Shown: piece by piece, positions 9,859-21,186 of the stretch | Numbering within the stretch: the first letter of the stretch is position 1 | Layout: each line of letters opens with the position of its first letter | Source: Phytopythium helicoides | Lineage: Eukaryota > Oomycota > Peronosporomycetes > Pythiales > Pythiaceae | Direction of reading: 5' to 3' | Length of the DNA: 64,000 bases | Assembly: GCA_024867545.1 (NCBI GenBank) | Contig: JANFNE010000010.1 | Span: 1,054,001 to 1,118,000, forward strand | Made by a program: the position numbers and the translations under genes | The notes under the pieces: generated by a model | Seen by the model: the letters and a program-made list of their open reading frames with translations, nothing else | Databases searched by the model: none | Told to the model about the DNA's origin: nothing

Positions 9859-9877
9859 GGACTACAAAGTGCTACCA
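9859..9877 (-). promoter_or_regulatory. Candidate tRNA primer binding site
   Basis: Two bases after the right-hand LTR the minus strand reads TGGTAGCACTTTGTAGTCC. The first eight bases (TGGTAGCA) complement TGCTACCA, the 3' end of many eukaryotic initiator Met tRNAs; Ty3 also uses a short initiator-Met match. The rest does not fit that tRNA, so the primer is not certain. Confidence 0.6.
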
Positions 9878-9879
9878 GG

Positions 9880-10196
9880 TGTGACGGGGCACACAGCACT
9901 TCGGCACGAGGAAGCGTGCAATGCAAGTTTGACTTGCTTTTAGTATAGGTTAAAAGATAACCAAATACACTTGCGCCGTTCAAGGCAAAATGGAGACTGT
10001 ATTAATGTATGCATTAGAGTGTTCATGAAATGGGTGGTTCCTACAACACACAATGCAAAACTACTTGACTAAAGTATGCAAGGCTCATGAGAGCCACTCA
10101 ACCTCCGGCTCGTACTTAGCCGGAGGGCAATGGGTACACAACCCAGTGTAGCCATGGGCCGTACCCACGGGTACGTACCCGTGTAACCCCGTTACA
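9880..10196 (-). repeat. LTR, right copy (5' LTR of the element)
   Basis: This LTR is 317 bp and identical to 1727-2043 except for C at 10168. It should hold the promoter of the minus-strand gag-pol transcript. The near identity means the insertion is recent. Confidence 0.95.
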
Positions 10197-10201
10197 GACC
10201 G
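10197..10201. repeat. Target site duplication, right copy (GACCG)
   Basis: These bases repeat 1722-1726 exactly and directly abut the right LTR. Confidence 0.9.
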
Positions 10202-11053
10202 CGTCGCGGCTGCCGGACAGCGTATATCCGGTGCGGGTCCTTGCGAACTTTAAGGGCGCTCTAAACGGCTTGAGTGACAGCGAGCTCCGCTACGTGCTGA
10301 GCCTGCCGGACAACCGGTTCGGGCGCATGGCGCCCTACCTAGACCTCATCCCGGGCATGCCGATCCAGGTCACGCAGAACGTCGCGACCGCCAAGGGCGT
10401 GCCGAACGGCACGCTCGGCACCCTCAATTTCGTGCACTTCCCCGCCGAGACGCAGTTCCGGCTCGTCCGCGACGGCGCGACGTCGGCGGTCGTGCGGCTG
10501 CCGAGCAAGCCTCCGGACTACGCCGTCCTCCGCGTGCCGCGCGCGCAAGCGGCCGCGATCCACCCGGGCTTGGACCCCGAGCTGTTCCCGGTCTTCTTCG
10601 CGACGGAGGCGTACTCCAAGACGACCATCAAGCTCGCGCCCGCGGCCGATGGCCAGCCGCGCACCGTCACCGTGCGCCCGCAGCAGTTCCCGTTCGTCTG
10701 CGCGGTCGGGTCCACCGTGTACAAAGTGCAGGGCGAGACGCTGCAGTCGATGGTCGTAATGCACTGGAAGTCGTGCCAGGCCATCGTCAACAAGCCGCAG
10801 CAAACGAACCCTACTCGTGTCGCGCGTCACGACGCGCCACGGCCTGATCGCACTCACACCATTTACGGCGCAGCTCGCAGCTTGGTCCAAGCCGCCGCGC
10901 CACACGCTCGAAGAGGAAGATCGGCTCGTCGCACTCAGCGATGCCACGCTGGCGGAGTTTGTTTCACCTGCCAGTGACCGCCAGCGTGGCTCGCATCATG
11001 CGTCGACCGGCGGCGAGGCTGCAGCCGCTGCCGCCGCCGATCCAAACCTATAA
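10202..11053 (+). pseudogene. PIF1-like helicase fragment, 3' part, frameshifted
   Basis: This continues the frame cut at 1726. It encodes the C-terminal half of a PIF1-type helicase: IPGMPIQVTQNVATAKGVPN (the domain-2 'pGmp...l.N...kGl.NGt' motif) and motif VI-like FVCAVGSTVYKVQGETLQ. Around 10795-10815 the coding frame shifts by one: the conserved LVSRVTTRHGLIAL segment and a tail rich in Leu/Glu are read in another frame, to the stop at 11051-11053. The gene was thus damaged by truncation at the 5' end, by the frameshift and by the insertion. Order of events is not known. Confidence 0.65.
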
Positions 11054-11521
11054 ACAAAATTGCACACTTGTCGACCTTCCTTGTTTGCGCTGCGATGCGT
11101 TGCGATGCACACTGCGGCCGAGCGAAGGCCGCGACAGCGGCGGCGTGCCCGCCGACCGGCCTGTAGCTGCCGCCGCCGCCGCCGCCGGTGCTGCTGCTGC
11201 TGCTGTGCTGCTGCTTCTTGCTGCTGTTTCTTGCTGCTGCTTCTTGCTGCTGCTTCTGCTTATACTTTTGCAGTGGCTGCCGAAGATCGCACATGCGTGC
11301 GTGCGCGCCCCCCTCACGCATGTCGAGACCTGGGTCCGGTGCAAACATCTTGCGCTTTGTATCGAATATCGAAAGACCCAATGCGATCCAAAAACCCAAT
11401 CACCCCCACCGACCCCTACCCCGTATTGTCTCCCGAATGTTGTTCGGTCAAAAACTACCCACAGCTATACTGTACCTTCGATAGTTCTAACGAACTACGA
11501 ACTCCATCCAACCGACCAACC
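11054..11521. repeat. GCC and CTG/TTCTTG simple repeats in the spacer before the LRR gene
   Basis: A GCC run at about 11168-11187 is followed by CTG-rich sequence to about 11268 with three near copies of the 12-mer TTCTTGCTGCTG. The rest of the stretch has no supportable gene. Open frames across it translate to Cys/Leu or Gln/Ser runs and are products of the repeat. Confidence 0.7.
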
Positions 11522-12823
11522 ATGGCATGGGGCAAGCGCGCGGGCGTGGACGACCTGCTGGCGCGGCTGCGGCAGCCCGCAACCTCCAGGAGCCTGTATG
11601 TGCTCAGCACGCGCTCGCTGACGGACGCGGACGCGCAGAAGCTGGCGGCCGAGATCGCGGGCAACGCGCAGCTCGAGGAGCTGTACCTGTCGGGTCACCG
11701 GCTCGGCGCGCCGGCGCTGGCTGCGTTCGCGGACGCGTTGGCGCGGAACACGGCGCTCAAGCACATTTGCGTGGGTGGCGAGTCGCTTGGGGACGAGGGC
11801 GTGCGCGTGCTGAGCGACGGGCTGGCGCGCAACGACAAGTCGGCGCTGCAAGTGTGGGATCTCGAGTTCAAGGGCGTCACGAGCGCGGGTGCGGCGGCGC
11901 TCGGCGAGCTGCTGCGGCGCCCGACGACCTCGCTCACGACGCTGACGCTCTCGCGCAACAGTGTGGGCGATGGAGGCGTGGAGAGCATCGCGGCGGGGCT
12001 TGGAGCCAATGCCGACTCCAAGCTGGCGACGCTGACGCTGACTGAGGGCGGACTGACTGGCAAGGCCCTGGACGCGCTGGCTGACCTGGTGGCGCAGTCG
12101 TCGAGTGCGCTCGAGACGCTCGTGCTGTCGTTCAACGACCTCAGCGGAGCGTCCACGCAGGTTTTTCGACGCAATCGCCAGCAACAAGTCGCTCAGGTCG
12201 CTGCAGCTAAAGGACTGCAAGCTCAGTGATGTACACGCCGTGGCGCTCGGCAAGGCGCTGGCGTCCAACTCGACGCTCGAACAGATCGACATTTCTGACA
12301 ACAAGTTGACTGCTGCTGCTTGCGCTACGCTAGCGAATGGACTGGTGAGCTCGCACGTCAAGGTGCTTAAGCTGGGCAACAACCGCATCGAAGATGCAGG
12401 AGCCATTGAGTTTGCGCAGATTGTGGGCTCTGCTTCGTCATCAGTCGCGCTCGCGTCGCTCGATGTTAGCAAGAACGAGCTCTCGAGTGCTGGTATCATC
12501 GCACTCCTCTCGCTGTCTTCGCTTCGGAAGCTGACTGTTTTCGACAACAAGCTTGGTGCTGGCATTGTCGAGGTGCTTCCGGTCTTGGCTGCGAACACCA
12601 CAATCGAGACTCTTGACGTTGGAGCCAACGCTCTCATGGCCCGCTCAGTGTCGCGCTGTTCAATGCGCTACACTCCCATCCGTCGCTCTCGACGCTTGAG
12701 ATGGGCGGAAACAGCATTGGTGAGGAAGGCCACGCAGCTCTCGACGCCCTGCGCGCTGCCAACCCGCGACTGGACGTTGCAGTTGACAAGAACGTTCAGG
12801 ATGAGCATGGGAACGTGCACTAA
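11522..12823 (+). CDS. Leucine-rich repeat protein of the ribonuclease-inhibitor type, two frame breaks
   Basis: The start MAWGKRAGVDD at 11522 is the first ATG of the frame with LRR homology. The product is built almost wholly of about 28-residue LRRs with the RNI/NLRC3-like pattern LxxLxLxxNxLxxxG (for example LTTLTLSRNSVGDGG, LETLVLSFNDLSG, LEQIDISDNKL, LASLDVSKNELSSAG, LSTLEMGGNSIGEEG). There is no signal peptide or membrane segment, so it is probably a cytosolic protein-binding scaffold. Two single-base shifts break the frame: one at a T5 run near 12163-12172 and a compensating one near 12632-12642, after which the original frame resumes to a TAA at 12821. The repeats continue smoothly through both. 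Consensus error is as likely as a pseudogene. Confidence 0.7.
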
Positions 12824-12950
12824 GTAGTCAAGGAAGCACACAACAGCAGCACATCCTTGCTGTGATGCGTTAAATAGACTTTGCATCGCTGATCTATACA
12901 TGCACTCCGCGCGCTGAAATCTTGCTGTCAAACGTTTTCTCGGCTCTCAA

Positions 12951-15900
12951 TTAGAGGTCCTCACTTGATGTAGCAGCGGCCGTTGCATTTCGACGCAACG
13001 GCGCGAGCACTGCCTCGAGGCTCTCTGCTGATAACGAGCGCCGAAATTCAAGCAGATCCGCTTTCATGTCACGCTGCCATTTCTCCACTTCGTGCTGGAT
13101 CATTTCGAGGTGTGCTGCAGCATTGGCCTCGTCCTCTTCAGCCAGCACACGCACATACTCGCTCCACACCGCATAGTTCTCTTCCAGCTTGTGTACCGTT
13201 TCTCGGGACTCGGAGATGCTCACCTCAAATCTGTCAATTCGTTGCTGCAGCGCGTCTTGGATACTCGTAGGTCTCGCGAATAGTACGAGTAGCACGAAGC
13301 AGTCCTGATGTGCCAAACGCCAGCGCCAGCACCACCCAAAACCAGACAATGATCGTCGATAACGAGTTCTTCCTCTTCCTGGGCGACTTGGGTGTTACCG
13401 AAGACGAGGGTGGCGAGGCGCGACGAATACCAATCAGAGGCACTTCCTCTAATTCGAGTTGAGATGACGAACGTTGCATCTGCTTGGGCGAGGCTGGTGC
13501 GGGTGCAGCAGGTTCTGGCTCCGAATTAGATAGTTTATGGCTCAGCGCACGGTCTTCTTCAATTGAAGATACGACCTCATCACGGGAACAATTGAGCTTG
13601 AGTGCAGCTGTCGCTGCAAACACATTATCGAGGTCACGTTTGCCAGCAAACACGGGATCCTCGTGAGGCTGACTGTCCAAATCCAGAGCTGGCAGAGCAA
13701 GAGCTTTGCTAGCTTCCACCGCAGCGGGCTTCAGCTCGTACGTATCAGGTGGCGGGGTGATGTCGACTGCTGGGGTTGGAACGGACGGTTTGTCCTCGTA
13801 CCTCAGCCGGACACCTTTCAGCAGATTTGGAACTGACTGCTTGCGTACCTAGTCCTCGCTCAGTAGAAGCTGCTACGAAATCATCTCCAGAGCGCTTGCG
13901 TTCCAGATTTCGCTCACGACTACGTCCACGCTTTTGATTTTCCTTGTTATCAGTGCGTCGAGCAAGAGGCTTCGCTGTTCTAGGTTGTCTTGCTTCCTTC
14001 AGTTCACTTTCGATGCGCTGATACCGCCGGAGCTGGCTGTGAGATCTCGCGGTCGTCGTCGAATGTGTTTGCAGTTTCAGTGGCAGCTGGAGTTGTATGC
14101 ACAACCGAATATTTCGCTTTGTACGTAGCATCATCAGTGAGCGTTTTCGGTCGTGAAATTCATCGCGGATACCTGCGGGTCCTGGTTTGAAGCTTGACGC
14201 AGTGGAAAGTCTTGCTTGGGTTCAGATGAGCTGGTCTCAATTGCGGGATTCTCCACCGCTGGATCAGTGGAAACTTCGAGCTTCGTGTTGTCAGCCTTGG
14301 AGATGGATCGTAGGTTGGCGTAGCGCTGCCGGATTTCCTTTAGTTTTTGGAGGGCGTCATGGCGAGAACCGTCGATGCTGACGACAGCCTGAGGAGTTGG
14401 ATCTATATGAGTACTTGCCGGTACCTCTACGATAGACGCTGGTGATGAAAGAATGTCACTTGCTAGGTCGACGCTCGGTTCTAGCAATGCAGTGTCAATG
14501 TGTTCACTCGGTTCTGGGTGGTATTCAGCCGCGAGTATTTTCTCGTCCAAATTACCCAGAAAACACTTGGTGTCCGCGGTCGTGGCCGTGACAGCTGGTG
14601 TTTTTGCACTCTGGGTCTCAACGTGACTAGCACCATTGCTATCAAAGCGATCAAAAGCATCAGAAGAGCTGTTGATTTGGCTAACACTGTCATGTGCTGA
14701 TTTCAATTCTTGATGAGCGGAAGTTGTGAAGTCCGATGCATCTGTGATCTCATTGGTATCTTGTAAGAGCTCGGTATCAAGATGAAAGGGTGCCGATTTC
14801 ACCAAACTGGAGTCACTGTTGTCATGTTCAGTAGCAACCTGTACTGGCATTCCTTTCGGAGTCGTAGCTGATGCACTTGATTTCTCGAGCTCTTCAAGCG
14901 CCGGTTGCTCAGATTCTAGTCGCACTGGATACTCGTTGGGCTCTTCATCATTCTCAAAGTAACCCTTGACTTCTGGTGCAGCTTCCATAGTACTCACATT
15001 GCCTGGTCCACCTGCATCAATTTCATCGCCATACTCAAACGGCCGAACATTATCCAATGCGAACCTTGAAGACACTTGCTGGCTATTTTCGACCGAGTCT
15101 GCAACGTCACCGGAACCAACCAAACCAGAGAATTCGATAGGAGGAATCCCGCCCGGAACAGCGGCGGATTCGACATGGCTTGTTGTCTCCGCACTTGTGC
15201 TTGAGCTGCGCGAGTGAGACCGCTGAGGAATTCGCGATGCTGTGCTGGCGCGAAAACTTCGTCGGAAAGGCTCCTTCCGACTGGGTTCTTCGTTGTCGTT
15301 GATTGACTCTGTTGGAGGAGATGGAATGAAAGATGGGCGAGGCAACCCGTGACCATGCATCTGTGTTCCGTCAAACTCTGGAGGAACGCTGGGGATAAAG
15401 TTGTCTGTGCTAGCTGGAAAAGCTGCCGAGTCTTCATCCTTGTAGATTGGCTCACCATTCACAGCAGAGTCATCATGCTCAACGCTCTCGTGCTCGATGG
15501 TCTCCACCACAGCATTCTCCTCCAGAAGTTCTGATTGTTCATCTACCGATAGAGCCGGGGAAACAGAGTTGGAGCTGGTCCTTGAAAAGACTTCATCTGG
15601 CTTTAGTTTGCCAGCTTGAGTATTCGAGGCTCTCTTAGGAGGGGTGCGAGTTTGACGTCGCGAATTGTGTCGAGTCGCTGCACGAGCGTTGGCCTTCTCA
15701 ACTTTATCCGCCAGATCTGTGTACTTATCAAGCAAAGCACGGGCGATACCCGAATCTGGGTGCTCGCGTACAAGCTCGACTCGCTGTTGGGGAGGCATGC
15801 TGCGAAGCTCACCGAGACGATCAGGCCTGCAAACAGAATGGAGTTCAAGATTAGAGGACAGTGATGCAAAAGACTTGAAGAGGTACTCACCAGTAGGCTG

Positions 15901-16755
15901 ATAGAGACGCAACAGCATCACGAGCAGCCTTGCGCACCGACTCTGAGCCGGCATGTAGCCCGCCGTCTATCAGCAACACAATGCCGGCAAAGTACGGCGA
16001 CACCTCGCTTGGAGACCAGTAGACGAACGCGATCGGCAGCTGCTCCATCAGCAGCACGCACACCCGTTCTGTGGATAATCCAAGAAAGAGCACATGTGAG
16101 CGATCCGCACATACCTGACGGTCATCAGGTGGACGACCCTACCATGTGCTTTCTCCTTGACGAACACGGTCTTTAGCAGCTGCAAGTCGTAGCGTGTGAG
16201 CTCTGTGATGCGGCCGAGCAGGTTGGCCGACGGGACTCGGAACGCCGTGGACGAGCTCTTGGCGAGACAGGCGATCGTGGGGATCAGCGAGTTGGCCGCG
16301 TCCGAGAAGTACACGCCTGTGGCCACCACAATGCGCTCCAAATCGGCGCACGCTGCCTTGACCGTCGCCGAACGCTTGCTGGTGAGCTGCTGGTTGAGCT
16401 CCGGCTGCAGTTGCGCATAGGAGAAAGTACGTGAGTCATTAGCCACCACGACGCGCAGCTCGCCCTCAACGCGAGCAGTTATCAGCCAAAGACCCACCGA
16501 GAGGTACACGAGCTGGCGCACCGCGTCCCTGACGTCTTCAGGTCGTCCGAGCCCCTCGAACGCGTCCGCGAGCCGCCCGACGGCGTCCACGCCGCTCTTC
16601 CAGTCGCCGCCGCCGCCCACGACGCGCCGCACCTCGGTCACCTGGCGCAGTGACGTGAGCCAGAGGTTCCTGAGTCTGTAGGCAGCGATTTGAACCCGCG
16701 CACCTGTCGATTGACGCGCTCCATCGCCGCCAGCCGCCGAGTCCGACGCCGTCAC
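12951..16755 (-). CDS. CLASP/TOG-like protein with a C-terminal membrane segment, frame-broken
   Basis: The N-terminal ~280 residues form an ARM/HEAT-like domain resembling the CLASP N-terminal TOG array (SATVKAACADLERIVVATG; FRVPSANLLGRITEL; VREAAR-like VRKAARDAVASLS). Two introns fit: 16069-16142 and 15827-15890. A long Ser/Glu-rich disordered region follows, then a basic stretch (KRGRSRERNLERKRSGDD), a single predicted membrane helix (TIIVWFWVVLALAFGTSGLL, near 13340) and a short coiled-coil tail to 12951. The frame changes by single bases near 14140, 14027, 13837 and 13267, each time with coding character on both sides. CLASP proteins stabilise microtubule plus ends; a membrane anchor would tether this to an organelle. 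The TOG call is moderate; the 3' breaks could hide two genes. Confidence 0.55.
15827..15890 (-). other. Predicted intron in the CLASP-like gene
   Basis: It begins GTGAGT and ends TTGCAG on the minus strand, 64 nt. Splicing joins SLSAYW to PDRLGELRSMPP in frame. Confidence 0.7.
16069..16142 (-). other. Predicted intron in the CLASP-like gene
   Basis: It begins GTAGGG and ends CCACAG on the minus strand, 74 nt. Splicing joins VKEKAH to ERVCVLLMEQ in frame, giving a continuous helical repeat. Confidence 0.65.
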
Positions 16756-17719
16756 CAGTCTCGTCTCGGGCTGCGAGCTGCAGTTTCGCGAGGTGGCGTG
16801 ATGGTGTGGCGTACACGATATGGCGAGGAAAGTGCTCGGGCCGATACAAAATGGACATGGAGAGCAGGTTGAGGAAAAAGCTCGTGAGGGTGGTGGTGCT
16901 ACGGTTCATAACGCTGCTGATGGATCTCGTAAGCGCAGAGAAGAGTGTGGGCTACGATGGAGACGTTAAGTACATGGGCGACTCGTGACTAAAACTCATG
17001 AAGTGCATGGGCACTTAGAAGACTTCACCGACTTCATCGTAGGTGTTAAGGCGTCGTCGTTGCATGTGAATATATGCTGGTACTCAACTACTTCGATTTG
17101 GTGCTGCATCCTCACGACTTCAATGCATTCCGATGTGCATGCATATCCACTCTACTCCTTGGCCGTGGCGTTTTCTGGGAATGTTCAACAACTTGCCAAG
17201 TCTACCAGAATCCCAAGTAGTTGCACTGAGGCTTCACAAACACTTCAGAAAAATCGACAACCGACACAGCGTGCTCCAGCCGGTGACCGAAACCGCGTTT
17301 CGTCGGCTTCAACTACAGCTCGACGCACGCAACTAACGCTAGCGATTATTTAGTCTCGGGGAGATAATGTTCGCCAGCAACTCCACCAAAGAGTCGTCGG
17401 CGGTTGCGTCGGCGGTTGGCGAGAACCCAACTAATTGAGAGTCGGATTCTCCTGTTCGCCTCTTTAAGACTAGCTTAGTAGCACGTCAAAAACGATCGTT
17501 GCATCTCATGGAGATACAACAATCGTTTGCAACGCACGAGCCACATGCAACTACTGCTGGCGATGGTGGTTTGTTGACGTTGACGGTATGGATATCCTGC
17601 CGACATCAACAAGTTCGCCCTGCACTTCTAGCAATCGAAACTCCCGTGCTGTTGTAAGTTTGAAGCAACTACGTAGGAGCAAACTCTCGCAACCAATCTC
17701 TTGACCTCGCTCACTCGAC
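16756..17719. other. Spacer containing a diverged 300-bp repeat
   Basis: No gene is supported. Bases 17050-17357 match 21187-21479 at clearly above-chance level with small indels. The spacer therefore contains the left member of a repeat pair that flanks the acidic membrane-protein gene. Confidence 0.6.
17050..17357 (+). repeat. Direct repeat, left copy
   Basis: The blocks shared with 21187-21479 include GTTGCATGTGAATATATG, CTACTTCGATTTGGTGCTGC and ACTTGCCAAGTCTACCAGAA. The copies have drifted, with base changes and small indels. In each copy the repeat is followed by sequence belonging to the acidic-protein gene or its duplicate. Confidence 0.8.
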
Positions 17720-17735
17720 CTCATTCTTCAATCTT
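17720..17735 (+). promoter_or_regulatory. Oomycete initiator element upstream of the acidic membrane-protein gene
   Basis: CTCATTCTTCAATCTT matches the Phytophthora initiator consensus (GCTCATTYYNCAWTTT) at all but one or two positions. It lies about 95 nt before the ATG at 17830, a normal distance for oomycete transcription starts. Confidence 0.65.
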
Positions 17736-17829
17736 TCGGCTACTCCACAAATCGACGCGATCGTCCCCAATAGCGATCTGACCAAGAACACTTGCTACTC
17801 GTCGACTTCCGCAAGATTGCTAAAGTACC

Positions 17830-20678
17830 ATGAACTGGGAAGACTACGGCAGTGAGAACAAGGACCGCGTCCTGGAGACGGAGTGGATGATCCGTCATGG
17901 CGAAGTTGCCTCTCGAGTGGCTCAAGACCAAACCAGACGTCGCAAGCGCGAGCGACTCGCCTTCGGATTGACTGCTCTTCTATCAACTGCGGTTGTTGGT
18001 GGTGTCGCGTTCAGCAACATTGGGGGCTCTGAACCGGCTGTTTCGACTGCTCTTCGACAGTCGTCGATGGACCAACCCGGCAACAGTGCTTATGATCTAT
18101 TAAGCAGCTCCGAGGTCAAGGACGGTAACTTGATTCGTTGCGATGGGGACGGCTTTGTATACCTCATCGAAGACGGTAGACGACGCCGATATACTGCCGA
18201 AGAGATGCCGGAGTCGTGGAATCTCGATTTTCCAGCGAGCTTGGTCGATTGCAAAGCCATTCCTGAGGGCATCCCATTACCTCCCGAGTTGAAGGCCTCT
18301 GATCGCCCCTACCCCTTGCCGTTCTTTAGGCGCTTTGGCAGCGGTGGATCGGAGGATGACCAAGAGGTGGAGTTTCCTAACTCCGAGGATATTGAATTTC
18401 CTGACACCGAGAACAATATTTCTCCAGGAAATAACCCAGAGACGACGGAAGAAAACGTGGAACAACCACCCCCGCTTGTGATCGATGTATCGATAGACGA
18501 AGTGCCAATAAATCTCATCAAGGAACAAGAGAACAATGTTCCTGATATGACATTCTATCTGAAGAAGCCCCTAGCATCAGTACTGAGACTGAAGACGCTA
18601 CTGAAAGTGCTGATGAGTCGGAGGTGGCTGTGGAAGTTGTTGACACAACTACGGGTGCAGTGCTTGACAAAATCTCGAATGCTGTGGAAGTTAGCAGCGA
18701 GATTATTGGAGAAATTGTCGCCCAGAAGCAAGTTGTTGTCGAAGTCGAAGATGATGCTACTGGCACAGTCGAAGAGGAGAGGCCGGGTGTGGTTCTCATC
18801 ATCAAAAACCCCGAAGGCGACTTAGAGGAAGAAGTGATCGACGAGTCGACTGGTGAGGTGATTGAGGAGGGAACGACCAAAAATGACAATGAAGTCATCG
18901 AAGAGGTGACCAAGGATGCTATTGACCTCACTGTGCCTGGACTCCCGATCCCCGATGAAGCTGATGAGTCTATCACAATCTCTGAGAACGAGATCCAGTC
19001 ATCGGAAGAGGCGACTGATGGTGTTTCAGAGAACCCCGCTCCGACTGAATTTTACAACGATGAGGAGGAGGTTCTTCACATTCGACCTGTGCACGGCGAC
19101 GGTGAGCTGGCTGCTGATTCGCCGGACGAGTCTATGAGCGTCATCAACGAGCCCGAAATCATCGAGTCGACTGAAGTCGGGCCAGAGAGCGAACACCATG
19201 GTGAGGGTGAGGTCAACAGCGACACAGCAGGCAAAGGTGAGAGTGAGATCGAGCCTTCTGTCAACGAAGGCGATGACAAGGACGAAGAGCCTGTTGATGT
19301 TCAGAACAGCGTAGTTGCGATGGAAGATGCTGTGCCTGAAGAGTCCGTTGATGCCACTGGTGCAGAAACTGTGATCAAGGAAAGTGCAGTGGACGTTGTA
19401 GCTACTGCTGATGGAGATGCCTATGAGGCAGGCGAGGATATCGAGTCTGAACAAATCGGCGATGTCGAGTCTGAGATCACGGGTGACGGTGATACTCCAG
19501 CATTGAAAAAGTACCTTATCGAATCTCAGCTCCAGAATCCCAACGACTTTGTGCTCTCTGATGACACCGACGATCACCAGCTAGTTGATGCTGCCGCTAT
19601 CTACGATGACGATGGATATTACCATCCTGGTATGTACCACATTATGGACGACTTTGTGGAGTCATATGAAATAAGTGATGATGTGGGTACGAGTGATGCC
19701 GAGAAGGAAGAAGGAGACTCCATTCCTGATGGTACAACTGGTGGCGAGAAGGTCGAGGACACTGACCAACCAAATTTGACTTCCGAGACGACTTCCGAGA
19801 TAGAAAATGAAGTACCCGAGAAGTCTCCTGACACGGTGGAGACCGAGAACGATGGTACGGCTGGGGATGGGAACAAAGACACAGAGGAAAGCAGCCCAAA
19901 AGCCGATGAGAACAGCGCCGTGGCTGCAGAGAACGAGGTCAGTTCGCCGCATGAACATAGCGAGCCCAACGAAGCAGTTGTGGACAACATAGAACCTGTG
20001 GTTGCTTGGGCTGTCGAGGACAAGAATGGCGCTATCGTAGACGTGGTCAACAATGAGGCAGAGGCTGTCGAAGAGGTCGCTGAGAATGAGGGAGAAATAG
20101 TTGTTGAGGTAATTGGGGTCCCAGACACTGATCCTGCCATCACATCTCAAGAGGAAACCGAGGAGCATCCCACGGAATCACACGAGGAAGACGAGCACAG
20201 TGTTGAGGTTGTGGACGCGAAGGAAGATGATGAGATCGATCAGACTCCGGTGGTGCCAGACGAACCTGTTGCCAATGGCAAGGGCGGTGCTGTTGACGAA
20301 GTGGCTGTTGACAATGATAATGATGTGATTGATGCGAAGGAAATTGCTGAGGACGATGAGAGGGATGTCGTTGAGGAGGAGGGCCATGAGGAAGTCACTG
20401 GGAATGCTGTTGGCATTTTTGATCAAGAAGAAACTGGTCCTGGTGAGGATGAGGAGGGAGACAAGCACACTGACGAAGTCGATACGACAGACTCTGAGCA
20501 CGTTCAGGGTATTGCTGTCGGGGAGTTCTACCCCACGCACAATATCAATGAGGCTGAAGACGGTCAAGACGCCACGAATGAAGATCCTGCAGTCAAAGCA
20601 GACCTTCATGACGGTGAGGAGGAATCTGAGCCCACTGACAACGAGAACAGCGCGACTCGCCGCGCTCTTCGTGCTTGA
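17830..20678 (+). CDS. Single-pass membrane protein with a long acidic Val/Glu-rich tail (unknown)
   Basis: The product is about 949 residues if one frame break is allowed. Residues 1-40 are charged and basic just before a membrane helix (LAFGLTALLSTAVVGGVAF, residues ~42-62), suggesting a type II topology with the tail outside or luminal. A small folded segment follows (LIRCDGDGFVYLIEDGRRRR), with two Cys. The remaining ~700 residues are extremely acidic with recurring Val-Glu/Asp units (VVEVED, EVIEEV, DVVEEE) and no Cys. The frame shifts by one base near 18541-18550, and composition continues unchanged. I recognise no family. The acidic tail could bind cations or basic proteins. A decayed copy of its 3' end lies at 21480-21957. 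Confidence 0.65.
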
Positions 20679-21186
20679 TTGTGTTTGAGTTGCGCTGCTG
20701 GTGTTTCCCTTACATATCGACATACAGTGCTCGTACTTTCATCTTGTCATACTCTCGTCGGGTGGAGCAGATGCGACCATGATAGTAAATTTGAAGTACG
20801 ACCAATACATTTTGCATCCTTTTCATTACCTGTCATCCTCTTGTCTAACCCCCATTTATAATAGTTGCTTTGATGCTCACTATAATTCCAAAATAGGTTT
20901 ACATGAGCATGAATTGATTGGTATAAGTGATGGTGCAGCTTGCACTCCCGATACTCGGCAAGAGCAAGCTATCGCTAAACATACATCCTCGAGTTTAGAG
21001 TGGTGCTGAGAAAAATCTCAAGGATTTCCAAACTGCTCGCGCACGAAATCCTGGCTACGACGAATTTTTTCAAGCCATTGACAACTCCGATGGTACCGAG
21101 AATATACAAACAACGATCAACTTTAAAACAAAGAGGCCAGCAAGAGAATCAGGAGCTCTCGATGCCAAAAAAGTGGAACCGAAGCG
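20679..21186. other. Spacer with a short unidentified coding-like fragment
   Basis: Most is AT-richer 3' flank of the acidic gene. A stop-free frame at 20999-21202 encodes 67 residues with charged, protein-like composition (AEKNLKDFQTARARNPGYDE near its start), ending in a basic cluster. No family was recognised. It may be the remains of another gene captured when the duplication formed. Confidence 0.35.

Larger units (their letters stand above)
1727..10196 (-). mobile_element. Nearly intact Ty3/Gypsy chromodomain LTR retrotransposon
   Basis: The element is 8470 bp, bounded by two 317-bp LTRs that differ at a single base (2015 T versus 10168 C) and flanked by the GACCG duplication. It runs on the minus strand. 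After the right-hand LTR come a primer site, gag (9829-8786), then pol in the -1 frame with protease, reverse transcriptase, RNase H, integrase, GPY/F-like segment and a C-terminal chromodomain, ending at 3543. A purine tract sits next to the left-hand LTR. The order PR-RT-RH-IN and the chromodomain place it among Ty3/Gypsy elements with chromodomain-tailed integrases. One TAG in RNase H and a Cys-to-Tyr change in the integrase zinc finger suggest this copy cannot move on its own. About 1.5 kb between pol and the LTR holds an opposite-strand open frame. Confidence 0.95.

Noticed and set aside
11060..11521. Extension of the LRR frame upstream through the CTG repeats
   Set aside because: It encodes only Cys/Arg/Leu runs from simple repeats. 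The LRR-like sequence begins at 11522.
19026..20143. Several 170-180 codon minus-strand frames opposite the acidic gene
   Set aside because: They are mirror images of Val/Glu/Asp codons on the coding strand and read as Ser/Thr/Phe-rich low complexity.
20640..20678. An RxLR-like string at the end of the acidic protein
   Set aside because: RRALRA lies at the C-terminus and there is no signal peptide followed by a motif near the N-terminus, so it is not an effector signature.
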